Positions 1 to 5,331 of a stretch of 8,420 nt of DNA are shown in pieces (the first letter of the stretch is position 1; each line of letters begins with the position of its first letter). Source of the DNA: Candidatus Pacearchaeota archaeon CG10_big_fil_rev_8_21_14_0_10_32_14 (GTDB taxonomy: Archaea; Nanobdellota; Nanobdellia; Pacearchaeales; GW2011-AR1). Below the pieces are notes generated by a model. The model was given only the letters and a program-made list of their open reading frames with translations. It did not search any database and had not been told where the DNA came from. Both the position numbers and the translations under genes were made by a program. The stretch is taken from contig PFCY01000032.1 in assembly GCA_002763085.1 (NCBI GenBank), positions 1 through 8,420 on the forward strand, in the 5' to 3' direction.

Positions 1-95
1 ATTCTATGATCTATTCTTGGATGAAAAGTAGGATAATCTTCGTAATGAATTTTTAGGATATTGAAGTTGAATGCTATCATCCAAAATCTTAAAAA
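1..95 (-). pseudogene. Inverted 3' fragment of a methyltransferase-like gene (copy A, cut by window start)
   Basis: Read on minus, this strip encodes a peptide containing ILKIHYEDYPTFHPR followed by DHRIIN, and runs off the window start. The same peptide is encoded at 1959-2126, 3053-3207 and 5146-5310, where it ends with a stop just after a final strand such as MRDTMIVVAKVK. That ending is typical of the last beta strand of class I SAM methyltransferases, so I infer a methyltransferase C-terminus; the identity is not certain. No complete gene is present. It is joined back to back with the plus-strand 5' fragment beginning at 117. Confidence 0.5.
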
Positions 96-116
96 TACGT
101 TCCTTTTACTAGAGGA

Positions 117-257
117 ATGAATAATAAAAAGTTGAACCTCGGTTGTGGAAACGACATATGACAAGGATATATTAATTTGGACGTGGCGAAACTGGACGGG
201 GTTGATGTTGTGTGGGACGTTAATAAACTTCCATTGCCGTTTGGGAAGGGCGACTGA
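117..257 (+). pseudogene. 5' fragment of a class I SAM methyltransferase gene (repeat copy A)
   Basis: Starting at ATG 117 the frame reads KKLNLGCGNDI, then an in-frame TGA (159-161), then QGYINLDVAKLDGVDVVWDV and NKLPLPFGKGD, ending at TGA 255-257. LNLGCGND is the glycine-rich SAM-binding motif I of class I methyltransferases, and the next acidic strand (INLDVAKL) is the ribose-binding segment. A complete enzyme would need well over 150 more residues, so this is only the 5' end. AGAGGA just before the ATG may be a leftover ribosome binding site. It is one of seven copies in the window, and the TGA is shared with the copies at 3229, 5332 and 6195. Downstream it runs into a GACG-rich linker and then the promoter of module 1. 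Confidence 0.75.
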
Positions 258-277
258 CGAACGACGATTGACGGACA
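238..277 (+). repeat. Methyltransferase-end/GACG linker repeat, copy 1 of 2
   Basis: The 39-40 bases starting CCGTTTGGGAAGGGCGACTG and continuing through ACGAACGACGATTGACGGA recur at 5551-5589. In both places they end the methyltransferase fragment (LPFGKGD then stop) and lie just upstream of a payload promoter. Confidence 0.75.
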
Positions 278-306
278 TAAAAGAAAAGTTAATAAGCCTA
301 ATAATC

Positions 307-314
307 TTTAAATA
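307..314 (+). promoter_or_regulatory. TATA-like box for module 1
   Basis: TTTAAATA lies about 26 bases upstream of the start-codon region of the first small ORF, the expected distance from an archaeal TATA box to a transcription start at or just before ATG 337. Confidence 0.5.
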
Positions 315-336
315 TTAAGAAAAGAAGGAATTGTCT

Positions 337-525
337 ATGGAAGAAGAAAAGATAAAATTTGTTAAAATTTATTCTAATCTTCCAGACAAAATCAGGAAGC
401 AAGATATTATAGTTGTTATTGAGCAAAGACCTTACACTTGGAATGCAGTCTATTTTGAAATAAATAATAATACTGTCCTAGGAAAGAAAATCTTAAAAAA
501 GCTGAAAGAGATGGATATAATATGA
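337..525 (+). CDS. Small conserved-looking protein, first gene of the caspase-like protease operon
   Basis: A 62-residue acidic/basic protein (MEEEKIKFVKIYSNLPDKIR onward) with no membrane segment or signal peptide. I choose ATG 337 because AAGGA at 326-330 lies at a normal ribosome-binding distance; a TTG at 331 would add two residues but sits almost on top of that site. The middle contains VVIEQRPYTWNAVYFEI and the end LGKKILKKLKEMDII, a compact alpha/beta pattern without motifs that I can tie to a named family. Its stop overlaps the start of the next gene by four bases (ATGA), so the two are translationally coupled. Co-transcription with a His/Cys protease suggests a partner, sensor or inhibitor role, which is inference only. 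Confidence 0.7.
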   Translation: MEEEKIKFVKIYSNLPDKIRKQDIIVVIEQRPYTWNAVYFEINNNTVLGKKILKKLKEMDII

Positions 526-764
526 ATAAACAAGAATCAGAAATGGCAAAAGAAAAGGAAGTAAAGGAATTAGTTTTAGCTAGGATAAGTGTTATGCCTC
601 CAAACTATAAGCTCTCTGTTGGAAATAAAGGAACTTTTACTAAAGAAGAGATAATTAATCATATCAAAGAAAGAGATGAAATAGGAAATCAAATAATTGG
701 TATAGAGATGAATTTTATAAAAGCGTTAACTAGTGGAAAATTGCTGGAAACTCTGAATAGATAA
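522..764 (+). CDS. Small protein, second gene of the caspase-like protease operon
   Basis: An 80-residue soluble protein, largely helical by composition. It begins MNKQESEMAKEKEVKELVLA, contains an SVGNKGTFTKEEIINHIKE stretch that looks like a short strand leading into helices, and ends with IEMNFIKALTSGKLLETLNR. An internal ATG at codon 8 could be an alternative start, but the four-base overlap with the upstream gene favours 522. The stop TAA is separated by one base from the ATG of the protease gene, so the three genes form one tight operon. I cannot name the family. Given the position it may be an adaptor or regulator of the protease; this is inference. Confidence 0.7.
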   Translation: MNKQESEMAKEKEVKELVLARISVMPPNYKLSVGNKGTFTKEEIINHIKERDEIGNQIIGIEMNFIKALTSGKLLETLNR

Positions 765-765
765 A

Positions 766-1419
766 ATGGGCGAAATATTGTTAGTTACAAGACCAAAATT
801 TGATGATGCTACTGAATATTTATCTTATTACGCTTCCTTGATATTAAAAGAAGCTGATAATCTGAGGATTGAAAAAAAAGATTTTTCTGGAAAAGAGGTT
901 ACTAGTAAAAATATTTCAAAATTCATAGAAAAGAAAAACCCAAAGTTAATTTTTGTCAACGGACATGGAGATCCAAATTCTTTGGAAGGAGATGAGGGGG
1001 AGATTATCTTTTCGGTACAAAAAAATGTTCATTTATTAAAAGATAAATTACTTTATGCTAGAGCTTGCAATGCAGGATTAATCTTTGGAAAAGAAATGGT
1101 AAAAAACAATGGAGGATGTTTTATTGGATACAATACTCCCTTTACCTTTTGGATTGACGGAAAATATTCTGCAATTCCGGCAAAAGATACTCTGGCTAGT
1201 TTATTTTTAATGCCCTCTAATGAAATTGTTAATTCACTCATTAAGGGACATAGCGCTAAATCCTCAAACGAAAAATCCAAGAAAATGATGATTGAAAATA
1301 TGAAGAAGATACTACAGATGGAAGAAAAGAATGAACCTGGAGCAATGGGATGGTTAGGGGCATTATGGAATAATTATGAAGGTCAAGTTGTGCATGGAAA
1401 TGAAGAGATGTATTTTTAG
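766..1419 (+). CDS. Caspase-fold / CHAT-like cysteine protease candidate
   Basis: A 217-residue protein with the hallmarks of clan CD cysteine peptidases (caspase, CHAT, C25 types). A hydrophobic strand runs into a catalytic-type His motif, LIFVNGHGD at residues 61-69 (His67), and a second strand into a Cys motif, LLYARACNAG at 95-104 (Cys101). The 34-residue spacing and the following GGCFIGYNTPF segment (116-126) fit the caspase-haemoglobinase fold. There is no signal peptide or membrane segment, so it should act in the cytoplasm. It lacks a fused repeat or sensor domain, unlike many CHAT proteins, and the two small upstream genes may supply that role. Tight spacing (one base after the previous stop) shows an operon. 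The protease assignment rests on motifs; the substrate is unknown. It could instead be an inactive structural homologue, but both catalytic residues appear intact. Confidence 0.72.
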   Translation: MGEILLVTRPKFDDATEYLSYYASLILKEADNLRIEKKDFSGKEVTSKNISKFIEKKNPKLIFVNGHGDPNSLEGDEGEIIFSVQKNVHLLKDKLLYARACNAGLIFGKEMVKNNGGCFIGYNTPFTFWIDGKYSAIPAKDTLASLFLMPSNEIVNSLIKGHSAKSSNEKSKKMMIENMKKILQMEEKNEPGAMGWLGALWNNYEGQVVHGNEEMYF

Positions 1420-1447
1420 ATGAAAATAAATTATTTATTACAAAAAA

Positions 1448-1455
1448 TTTATATA
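1448..1455 (+). promoter_or_regulatory. TATA-like box upstream of the small ORFs
   Basis: TTTATATA ends about 25 bases before ATG 1480, giving the small-ORF group its own probable promoter shortly after the protease stop at 1419. Confidence 0.5.
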
Positions 1456-1479
1456 TACGAAGCTACTTTTAACATAGAC

Positions 1480-1575
1480 ATGGAAGACGTTAAAGGAAAC
1501 AATAAAAGAGAAAATGGAAAAAATACGAAAGACGATATTATGCTCACTTGTGAAAGCAAGTTTTTTAGGAGATGA
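1480..1575 (+). CDS. Possible 31-residue leader peptide
   Basis: ATG 1480 sits at the predicted start of transcription of the TATA-like box at 1448, so it could be a leaderless small ORF. It encodes a highly charged peptide, MEDVKGNNKRENGKNTKDDI followed by 11 residues, with one cysteine. Its 3' end overlaps the good ribosome binding site of the next ORF (GGAGATG, 1568-1574). It may be a leader peptide coupling translation of the membrane peptide, or simply untranslated leader. No family is recognised and coding status is doubtful. Confidence 0.35.
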   Translation: MEDVKGNNKRENGKNTKDDIMLTCESKFFRR

Positions 1576-1581
1576 TGAAAA

Positions 1582-1713
1582 ATGAATGATAATTTTAAAG
1601 AGATAACTAGCGAAATTTGGATTAAAGTAAATCGAGGAATTATATTAAGTGCGGCAGGAGCATTTAGTTTAGCATGGTTTATTTTAAAATATTTATTCTC
1701 TAAAGAATATTAG
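1582..1713 (+). CDS. Small single-pass membrane protein (43 residues)
   Basis: Starts at ATG 1582 with a strong Shine-Dalgarno-like GGAGATG at 1568-1574, the best in the window. The product begins MNDNFKEITSEIWIKVN, then has one hydrophobic segment of about 18 residues (IILSAAGAFSLAWFILKY), and ends LFSKEY. The charge pattern suggests a single transmembrane helix. It stands 163 bases after the protease gene and shortly before another small membrane protein. Tiny membrane proteins in such islands are often toxins or membrane effectors, but this one has no family-specific motif. Being too short for routine ORF calls it would easily be missed. Confidence 0.55.
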   Translation: MNDNFKEITSEIWIKVNRGIILSAAGAFSLAWFILKYLFSKEY

Positions 1714-1750
1714 AAGAAAAACCTAAAAATTTCAAAGACTTAAAACTAAT

Positions 1751-1933
1751 ATGGAAATAAAAGACCTTATTAGTATCATACTTGGAATACTTGCTTTAGT
1801 TAGTTTTATAATCTTTATGAGAAGTGCTCAAGATATAACTAATTTCACAACTGCGATATGGAGTTGTTTAGTGACCGCTGTTTTAGTAGCAATCATTTTG
1901 GTATTAAATCCTTGGCTCGTCGGAAAGAAGTAA
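1751..1933 (+). CDS. Small two-pass membrane protein (60 residues)
   Basis: A 60-residue protein with two hydrophobic segments: residues about 6-24 (LISIILGILALVSFIIFM) and about 35-54 (AIWSCLVTAVLVAIILVLNP), separated by a short polar loop RSAQDITNFTT, and ending VGKK. This predicts a helical hairpin in the cytoplasmic membrane with a basic C-terminus. No clear ribosome binding site precedes ATG 1751, so it may be translated from the upstream transcript. Neighbours are the single-pass peptide at 1582 and, further upstream, the caspase-like protease. It may be a membrane effector of that module or an independent holin-like protein; neither is shown by the sequence. Confidence 0.55.
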   Translation: MEIKDLISIILGILALVSFIIFMRSAQDITNFTTAIWSCLVTAVLVAIILVLNPWLVGKK

Positions 1934-1945
1934 GGAGATGAAAAT

Positions 1946-1963
1946 ACTAAGTTTCGTCTTAGT
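1946..1963 (+). terminator. Small hairpin closing module 1
   Basis: ACTAAG (1946-1951) and CTTAGT (1958-1963) form a 6-bp stem with a TTTCGT loop directly after the 60-residue membrane protein. The right arm also holds the stop of the inverted methyltransferase 3' fragment. The T-run is weak, so terminator activity is uncertain. Confidence 0.3.
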
Positions 1964-2126
1964 TCTTCACCTTCTCCACTATAATCATTCTATCTCTCAT
2001 TTGAGGAATTGGTTTTGATAGAAAATTAATAATTCTATGATCTATTCTTGGATGAAAAGTAGGATAATCTTCGTAATGAATTTTTAGGATATTGAAGTTG
2101 AATGCTATCATCCAAAATCTTAAAAG
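1959..2126 (-). pseudogene. Inverted 3' fragment of a methyltransferase-like gene (copy B)
   Basis: Minus-strand reading gives LLRFWMIAFNFNILKIHYED, then YPTFHPRIDHRIINFLSK, then PIPQMRDRMIIVEKVKN and a stop (1959-1961). The stop is conserved to within one codon in copies C and E, and differences among copies are mostly third-position or conservative changes, so the pieces diverged while under protein-level selection or were refreshed from a functional gene. The final strand resembles the C-terminal beta strand of class I methyltransferases. The 1934-2375 interval holds only this fragment, its plus-strand partner and a GACG-rich linker. Confidence 0.5.
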
Positions 2127-2147
2127 TAGGATATTTTTAGAAAGGAG

Positions 2148-2267
2148 ATGGATAATAAAAAGCTAAACCTCGGATGTGGAAACGACATCCGACAAGGATA
2201 TGTTAATTTGGACGTGGCGAAACTGGATGGGGTTGATGTTGTGTGGGACGATTTTTTCTTTTTTTGA
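2148..2267 (+). pseudogene. 5' fragment of a class I SAM methyltransferase gene (copy B, no internal stop)
   Basis: From ATG 2148 the frame stays open through MDNKKLNLGCGNDIRQGYVN and LDVAKLDGVDVVWD, then breaks into DFFFF and TGA where the sequence switches to a T-rich run (2251-2264). Arg15 (CGA) replaces the TGA seen in copies A, C, E and F. It still encodes only motif I and the ribose-binding strand, so it cannot be a working enzyme, though a 39-residue peptide could be made. AAGGAG overlaps the ATG too closely to be an efficient ribosome binding site. Confidence 0.7.
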
Positions 2268-2375
2268 CTAACTTTTACGACGCGATTGTTAATATGTTTA
2301 CGGGTTTGGTCGAGTTTTTGGGGACGAAAGAACGAATGGACGAGGAAAAAATATTAACTAAAAAGAAAATTCTTC
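2268..2375. other. GACG-rich linker between repeat B and the DUF433/DUF5615 module
   Basis: No ORF. Composed of short words rich in GACG and GGGTTTGG (for example ATGTTTACGGGTTTGG and GGGGACGAAAGAACG) like the linkers at 4080-4226, 5505-5600 and 8150-8228. The right end is T-rich on minus and could terminate the DUF5615 transcript. Confidence 0.4.
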
Positions 2376-2732
2376 TTACTTCTTTATTATTGTAACTTCA
2401 TCTTCACTTAAAATAAATATGCTGTTTTTTATTTTTTGGATGATTTTATGTTCGAATATTTTTTCTAAAGAATTTATTGCATTTTTTGGACTTTGATTCT
2501 TGCATCTTATCAGAATAATTCCCTCGAAATCAGATTGATTATTTTTTACAATACCTAAGAAATCTTTGTCATGTGTTAGGACAATTCGATTTTCTTTTTG
2601 AGCGATTCCAAATATCTTCTTATCGGAAGATCCAAATAAAGATTCTTCCTTGACGTCCTTAACATCATGACCCCTTTCCTTTAGAAATCTTACAACAGAA
2701 ACAGCGATGTTTTCATCAGCAATAAATTTCAT
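2376..2732 (-). CDS. DUF5615 (PIN-like) toxin
   Basis: A 118-residue protein of the DUF5615 type, a PIN-like ribonuclease family paired with DUF433 proteins in toxin-antitoxin operons. The acidic metal-binding positions are visible: ADEN near the N-terminus (Asp6, Glu7), SSDKKIFGIA (Asp37) and THDKDF (Asp55, Asp57). The family usually cuts RNA using such acidic residues with Mg2+; the exact target here is unknown. Its ATG follows the DUF433 stop by one base, so the pair is one operon with the antitoxin first. Length matches the family and nothing appears broken. Confidence 0.85.
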   Translation of the reverse strand: MKFIADENIAVSVVRFLKERGHDVKDVKEESLFGSSDKKIFGIAQKENRIVLTHDKDFLGIVKNNQSDFEGIILIRCKNQSPKNAINSLEKIFEHKIIQKIKNSIFILSEDEVTIIKK

Positions 2733-2733
2733 T

Positions 2734-2952
2734 TTAATGTAAATTATAAATTTCTTCTTTTTCTAATATTCTTGAAGCGTATTGTAAAGCTGCAAGTATA
2801 TCTTCTTTTTTTAGATGAGGATATTCTTTAAGGATTTCTTCAATATTCATTCCAGAGGCTAGCATTTCAAGTATAAATTCTACTGATATTCTTGTTCCTT
2901 TTATTATTGGCTTTCCTGCTAAAATTTCATGGTTAAATGTGATTCTTTCCAT
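2734..2952 (-). CDS. DUF433 antitoxin
   Basis: A 72-residue DUF433 protein. The family signature is clear: ITFNHEILAGKPIIKGTRIS (residues 4-23) followed by VEFILEMLASG and EILKEYPHLKKEDILAAL, a helix-turn-helix-like fold. DUF433 proteins act as antitoxins, binding the DUF5615/PIN-like partner and often repressing their own promoter. The partner gene follows after one base. A TATA-like ATAAAAAC on minus (2973-2980) lies about 25 bases from the ATG, so the mRNA is probably leaderless. Confidence 0.87.
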   Translation of the reverse strand: MERITFNHEILAGKPIIKGTRISVEFILEMLASGMNIEEILKEYPHLKKEDILAALQYASRILEKEEIYNLH

Positions 2953-3052
2953 GAATTATACAATAAGCCAGAGTTTTTATGGTTTACGGTGGGGAAGGAG
3001 AGGGAAGGATAATTTTGAGTTCGTTGGATTCGAGCTTTCGTTCTATTTCACC

Positions 3053-3207
3053 TTCGCCACAATAATCATAGTATCTCGCATTCTAGGAATTGGCTTAGAT
3101 AGAAAATTAATAATTCTATGATCCATTCTGGGATGAAAGGTAGGATAGTCTTCGTAATGAATTTTTAGGATATTGAAGTTGAATATGAATATCCAAAATC
3201 TTAAAAG
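3053..3207 (-). pseudogene. Inverted 3' fragment of a methyltransferase-like gene (copy C)
   Basis: Minus reading gives LLRFWIFIFNFNILKIHYED, YPTFHPRMDHRIINFLSK and PIPRMRDTMIIVAKVK, then TAG. It differs from copy B mainly at third codon positions plus conservative residues. The plus-strand reading of the same DNA is an accidental ORF. Confidence 0.5.
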
Positions 3208-3228
3208 TAGGATATTTTTACTAGAGGA

Positions 3229-3321
3229 ATGAATAATAAGAAGTTAAACCTAGGTTGTGGAAACGACATATGACAAGGATATGTTAATTTGGACGTGGCG
3301 AAACTGGATGGAGTTGATTAG
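3229..3321 (+). pseudogene. 5' fragment of a class I SAM methyltransferase gene (copy C)
   Basis: MNNKKLNLGCGNDI, then in-frame TGA (3271-3273), QGYVNLDVAKLDGVD and TAG. The right end is the junction GTTGATTAGG followed by TTATTTCTTTTTGACGG, the same join as in copies F and G. The 2953-3356 gap holds the promoter of the DUF433 operon, the two fragments of copy C and a short linker. Confidence 0.72.
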
Positions 3322-3338
3322 GTTATTTCTTTTTGACG
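3314..3338 (+). repeat. TTGATTAGG + T-run junction motif (copy C)
   Basis: TTGATTAGG (3314-3322) followed by TTATTTCTTTTTGACG. The motif recurs after copies F (6274) and G (8127), alone at 4124 and 8187, in variant form at 4342, and without the ATTTC spacer in the hairpin repeats at 7084 and 7949. The oligo-T could terminate archaeal transcription. Confidence 0.6.
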
Positions 3339-3356
3339 GCTGGATGGAAAGACGGA

Positions 3357-3901
3357 CTATTCTCTCAAGAAAAATTTATTTAAAATCTTTTTATCAATTT
3401 TAATCCCTTTAAATTCGCATGCTCTAAGTAATCCAATAGAAATTGAATTTTCAAAATAAATCACTTCCATTCTTTTCCCTTTTTCTCGTATGTATTCTGG
3501 CAAGGGGGCAAAATCTCCATCTCCACTGAATAATAATGCCGTATCAAACTTGTTATGATATGCATCTTTTTGCATTTGTAAAGCTAATCTAATGTCATCT
3601 TCTTTTATCTTATGGATTTCTTTCCCGTCCTCACTATCTCTTTTACTTCTTTTACACAAAATAATTATGACGCCAGACTTCCGTAATCTAGATAGCATTT
3701 TTTGTTGTTTACTATATGTCTGTGGATTGAGATCTTGTTTGAGAGGAGCAACAAAATAATAAATATCAATAATCTTTCTTTGTTTAGCGATCTTATTGAT
3801 ATATTTCACAAAATCAAATTTAAAATCAGTATATCTTTCATTAATGGATTTTATTCCGTAATAGAAATTAGCACATCAATAAATACAGAAACTCTTTCCA
3901 T
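3357..3901 (-). pseudogene. NYN/LabA-type ribonuclease gene with a frameshift in the catalytic motif
   Basis: ATG 3901 (minus) starts MERVSVFID, the first catalytic strand of NYN-domain (LabA/DUF88) ribonucleases, but one base is missing near 3873-3875. Adding one base restores FIDGANFYYGIKSINERYTD followed by FKFDF, which joins exactly to the downstream frame KYINKIAKQRK. The rest carries the expected motifs: KEDDIRLALQMQ with the mid-domain Asp, and LLFSGDGDFAPLPEYIREKG with the terminal Asp pair. The frame-corrected protein would be about 181 residues, the usual single-domain length. NYN proteins are PIN-like metal-dependent RNases. As read, translation from 3901 stops after 16 codons, while a GTG at 3809 could start a truncated form lacking the first catalytic Asp. 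It may be a real pseudogene or a one-base sequencing error in a GG pair. Confidence 0.82.
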
Positions 3902-3910
3902 TTTGAAAAT

Positions 3911-4010
3911 AAACCTGCGTTGCCTAAGCAACGACAGGGAACACTATGCGGGATTCTGCAAGCAGATTGAGGCGCTCCCTGGTACCTTAATATACCTCAG
4001 TCTCTCATAG
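3911..4010 (-). ncRNA. Structured leader or small RNA upstream of the NYN gene
   Basis: This strip is more G+C-rich than its surroundings and packed with complementary arms. CAGGGA (3935-3940) pairs with TCCCTG (3976-3981); inside, GCG (3948-3950) pairs with CGC (3973-3975) and TCTGC (3955-3959) with GCAGA (3962-3966). A second hairpin has CGTTGC (3918-3923) and GCAACG (3928-3933) around a 4-base loop and can be extended by CCTG (3914-3917) with CAGG (3935-3938), in competition with the first stem. A TATA-like element on minus (4011-4018) would start transcription near 3988, placing the structure in the 5' leader of the NYN gene. It matches no RNA class that I recognise (not a tRNA). It may be a regulatory leader, an independent small RNA or a mobile-element end. 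Confidence 0.45.
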
Positions 4011-4018
4011 TTATAAAC
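4011..4018 (-). promoter_or_regulatory. TATA-like box for the NYN leader
   Basis: GTTTATAA on minus lies about 25 bases before the first strong stem of the structured leader and has no other nearby gene to serve. Confidence 0.4.
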
Positions 4019-4226
4019 TTTACGGCGATAGAAAAACCTGAAGAGTCATAAATGCGCTCTCGTTCGTCGTCGAGATTGAGGTTGAGGTTGTTTTGTTTTG
4101 GGACGGACGAATAACAGATGGGGTGATTAGGTTATTTCTTTTTTGACGACTGGATGATGAGAATGACGAATGGAGTTGAGGTTATTGCGTTTTGACGACT
4201 ATAGCGGTTTGGACGACTATTCCTAG
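4019..4226. other. GACG-rich linker with two extra junction motifs
   Basis: No gene. The strip contains short words shared with other linkers: AAAAACCTGAAGAGTCA (compare AAAAACCTGAGGGGTCA at 5438), TCGAGATTGAGGTTGAGG, and two copies of the junction motif, TGATTAGGTTATTTC (4124-4138) and a degenerate GAGGTTATTGCGTTTTGACG (4177-4196). The string GAGAATGACGAATGGAGTTGA here resembles GAGAATGACGGATGGAGTTGA at 8170-8190. It looks like a patchwork left by repeated joining of repeat ends. Confidence 0.4.
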
Positions 4227-4265
4227 AATATAAATATTTAAAATAACTCTCTCGTTATAATCTCA
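4227..4265 (+). promoter_or_regulatory. Promoter of methyltransferase fragment D (repeated at 6156)
   Basis: ATATAAATATTTAAAATA is an archaeal TATA-type element, followed by ACTCTCTCGTTATAATCTCA and ATG. The whole 39 bases recur at 6156-6194, so promoter and gene start were duplicated together. Confidence 0.55.
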
Positions 4266-4337
4266 ATGAAAAAACTTAATCTCGGTTGTGGAAACGACAT
4301 ACGACAAGGATATATTAATTTGGACGTGGCGAAACTT
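4266..4337 (+). pseudogene. 5' fragment of a class I SAM methyltransferase gene (copy D)
   Basis: Reads KKLNLGCGNDIRQGYINLD then VAKL, with Arg13 intact, and is then cut into QVIRLFLFDG where the junction sequence TGATTAGATTATTTC begins (4342). The frame remains open to 4520, overlapping the start of mntA, but the extension has no resemblance to a methyltransferase and is read-through junk. It is the shortest of the seven copies. Confidence 0.7.
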
Positions 4338-4432
4338 CAAGTGATTAGATTATTTCTTTTTGACGGACGTTTACGTTTAGGGGTTTGGATGTTTAAATAT
4401 TCTTTTTTGACGGAGACGGACGAAGACGAAAA

Positions 4433-4440
4433 TTTATATA
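4433..4440 (+). promoter_or_regulatory. TATA-like box for mntA-hepT
   Basis: TTTATATA is centred about 25 bases upstream of ATG 4462, predicting a leaderless transcript. Confidence 0.55.
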
Positions 4441-4461
4441 CTAAAACAATTATGATAGAAT

Positions 4462-4752
4462 ATGAAAAACGAAGTAGAAACTATAAAGAAGAAATTAATT
4501 CCGGTTTTGAAAAAAAATAAGGTTGTCAAAGCAGGAATATTTGGAAGTTATGCTAGAGGTGAACAGAAAAGAAACAGCGATATTGATATATTAATCAAGA
4601 TTGATGACAAAGAGTTTAGTCTGCTAGACTTAATTGCTCTTGAAATGAAACTTAACGATGTTCTTGGAAAGAGGGTTGATTTAGTAGAATATAAGGCGCT
4701 ACATTATCTTCTAAAAAAAAGAGTGCTCGGTGAAGAGATAAAGATCATATGA
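4462..4752 (+). CDS. mntA: MntA-type minimal nucleotidyltransferase antitoxin
   Basis: A 96-residue minimal nucleotidyltransferase. The catalytic signature GS-X10-DXD is complete: GSYARGEQKRNSDIDILI, with Gly28-Ser29, Asp40 and Asp42, and a third acidic residue in KRVDLVEY (Asp73). In characterised MntA-HepT systems this enzyme transfers AMP from ATP to a tyrosine of the HEPN toxin, switching it off. The gene directly precedes the HEPN gene and shares an ATGA overlap with it. The start at 4462 lies where the TATA-like box at 4433 predicts transcription to begin; no ribosome binding site is needed for a leaderless message. Confidence 0.92.
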   Translation: MKNEVETIKKKLIPVLKKNKVVKAGIFGSYARGEQKRNSDIDILIKIDDKEFSLLDLIALEMKLNDVLGKRVDLVEYKALHYLLKKRVLGEEIKII

Positions 4753-5120
4753 AAGACAATTTAATCTATCTGAGTCATATTCTAGAAAGTATATCTCATA
4801 TTGAAAATTTTTCCAAAAATTTGACAAAGAAAACTTTTTGTAATGATAGATTAAGACAAAGCGCAATTGTAAGAGAACTGGAAATTATTGGTGAAGCAGT
4901 CAAAAATTTATCTTTAGATTTTCGGAAAAATAATTCAAAGATAAAATGGAATTTGATAGCAGGATTAAGAGATAAATTGATACATCATTATTTTGGTATT
5001 AATCTAGAAAGAGTCTGGAATGTGATTCAATATGATCTCCCTGTTTTAAAGAAACAGATTGGAGAAATAAATAACGAGAAAAAGAAAGTAGAAAAGATTT
5101 CTAAAGTGAAAAGAAAGTAG
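4749..5120 (+). CDS. hepT: HepT-type HEPN ribonuclease toxin
   Basis: A 123-residue HEPN (DUF86) protein. The RNase motif RX4HXY is present as RDKLIHHY (Arg74, His79, Tyr81), after the helix SAIVRELEIIGEAVKNLS that is typical of the family. HepT dimers cut RNA (tRNA 3' ends are reported for one member) and are silenced by AMPylation of the motif tyrosine by MntA. The last 15 residues (NNEKKKVEKISKVKRK) form a basic tail beyond the usual domain. The start overlaps the mntA stop by four bases, so translation is coupled. All key residues are intact. Confidence 0.92.
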   Translation: MKDNLIYLSHILESISHIENFSKNLTKKTFCNDRLRQSAIVRELEIIGEAVKNLSLDFRKNNSKIKWNLIAGLRDKLIHHYFGINLERVWNVIQYDLPVLKKQIGEINNEKKKVEKISKVKRK

Positions 5121-5145
5121 TCATGAATTAGTTTTGGTTACCGTT

Positions 5146-5310
5146 TCATTTCACCTTCGCCACAACTATCATTGTATCCCGCATTCTAGAAATTGGACTA
5201 GCTAGAAAATTAATAATTCTATGATCTATTCGGGGATGAAAAGTAGGGTAATCTTCGTAATGAATTTTTAGGATATTGAAGTTGAATGCTATCATCCAAA
5301 ATCTTAAAAA
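5146..5310 (-). pseudogene. Inverted 3' fragment of a methyltransferase-like gene (copy E)
   Basis: Minus reading includes ILKIHYEDYPTFHPRIDHR, IINFLASPIS and RMRDTMIVVAKVK, then TGA (5146-5148). The C-terminal strand is the most methyltransferase-like of the four copies. The 5121-5628 gap holds this fragment, fragment E on plus, a large hairpin and a second methyltransferase piece. Confidence 0.5.
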
Positions 5311-5331
5311 TACGTTCCTTTTACTAGAGGA

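Noticed and set aside
159..161. In-frame TGA as a recoded amino acid
   Set aside because: Other copies have CGA at this site, genes such as the first small ORF use TGA as a stop, and the fragments are truncated anyway.
1053..1280. Minus-strand ORF inside the protease gene
   Set aside because: It is antisense to a clearly coding frame with catalytic motifs and has no promoter or partner.
1938..2018. 26-residue ORF starting MKILSFVLVLH after module 1
   Set aside because: It runs straight into the inverted fragment of repeat B and its overlapping AGGAG is too close to the ATG; it could be a gene start cut by the repeat, but nothing more supports it.
2939..3121. Plus-strand 60-residue ORF
   Set aside because: It crosses the promoter of the DUF433 operon and is antisense to the conserved minus-strand methyltransferase-like fragment.
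3702..4010. Plus-strand 102-residue ORF
   Set aside because: It is antisense to the NYN gene and its structured leader; the minus strand has family motifs.
3911..4010. tRNA gene in the G+C-rich strip
   Set aside because: There is no 7-bp acceptor stem, T-loop consensus or 7-base anticodon loop in a cloverleaf order on either strand.
4338..4520. Open extension of methyltransferase fragment D into mntA
   Set aside because: It loses all methyltransferase similarity after VAKL and overlaps the mntA start in another frame.
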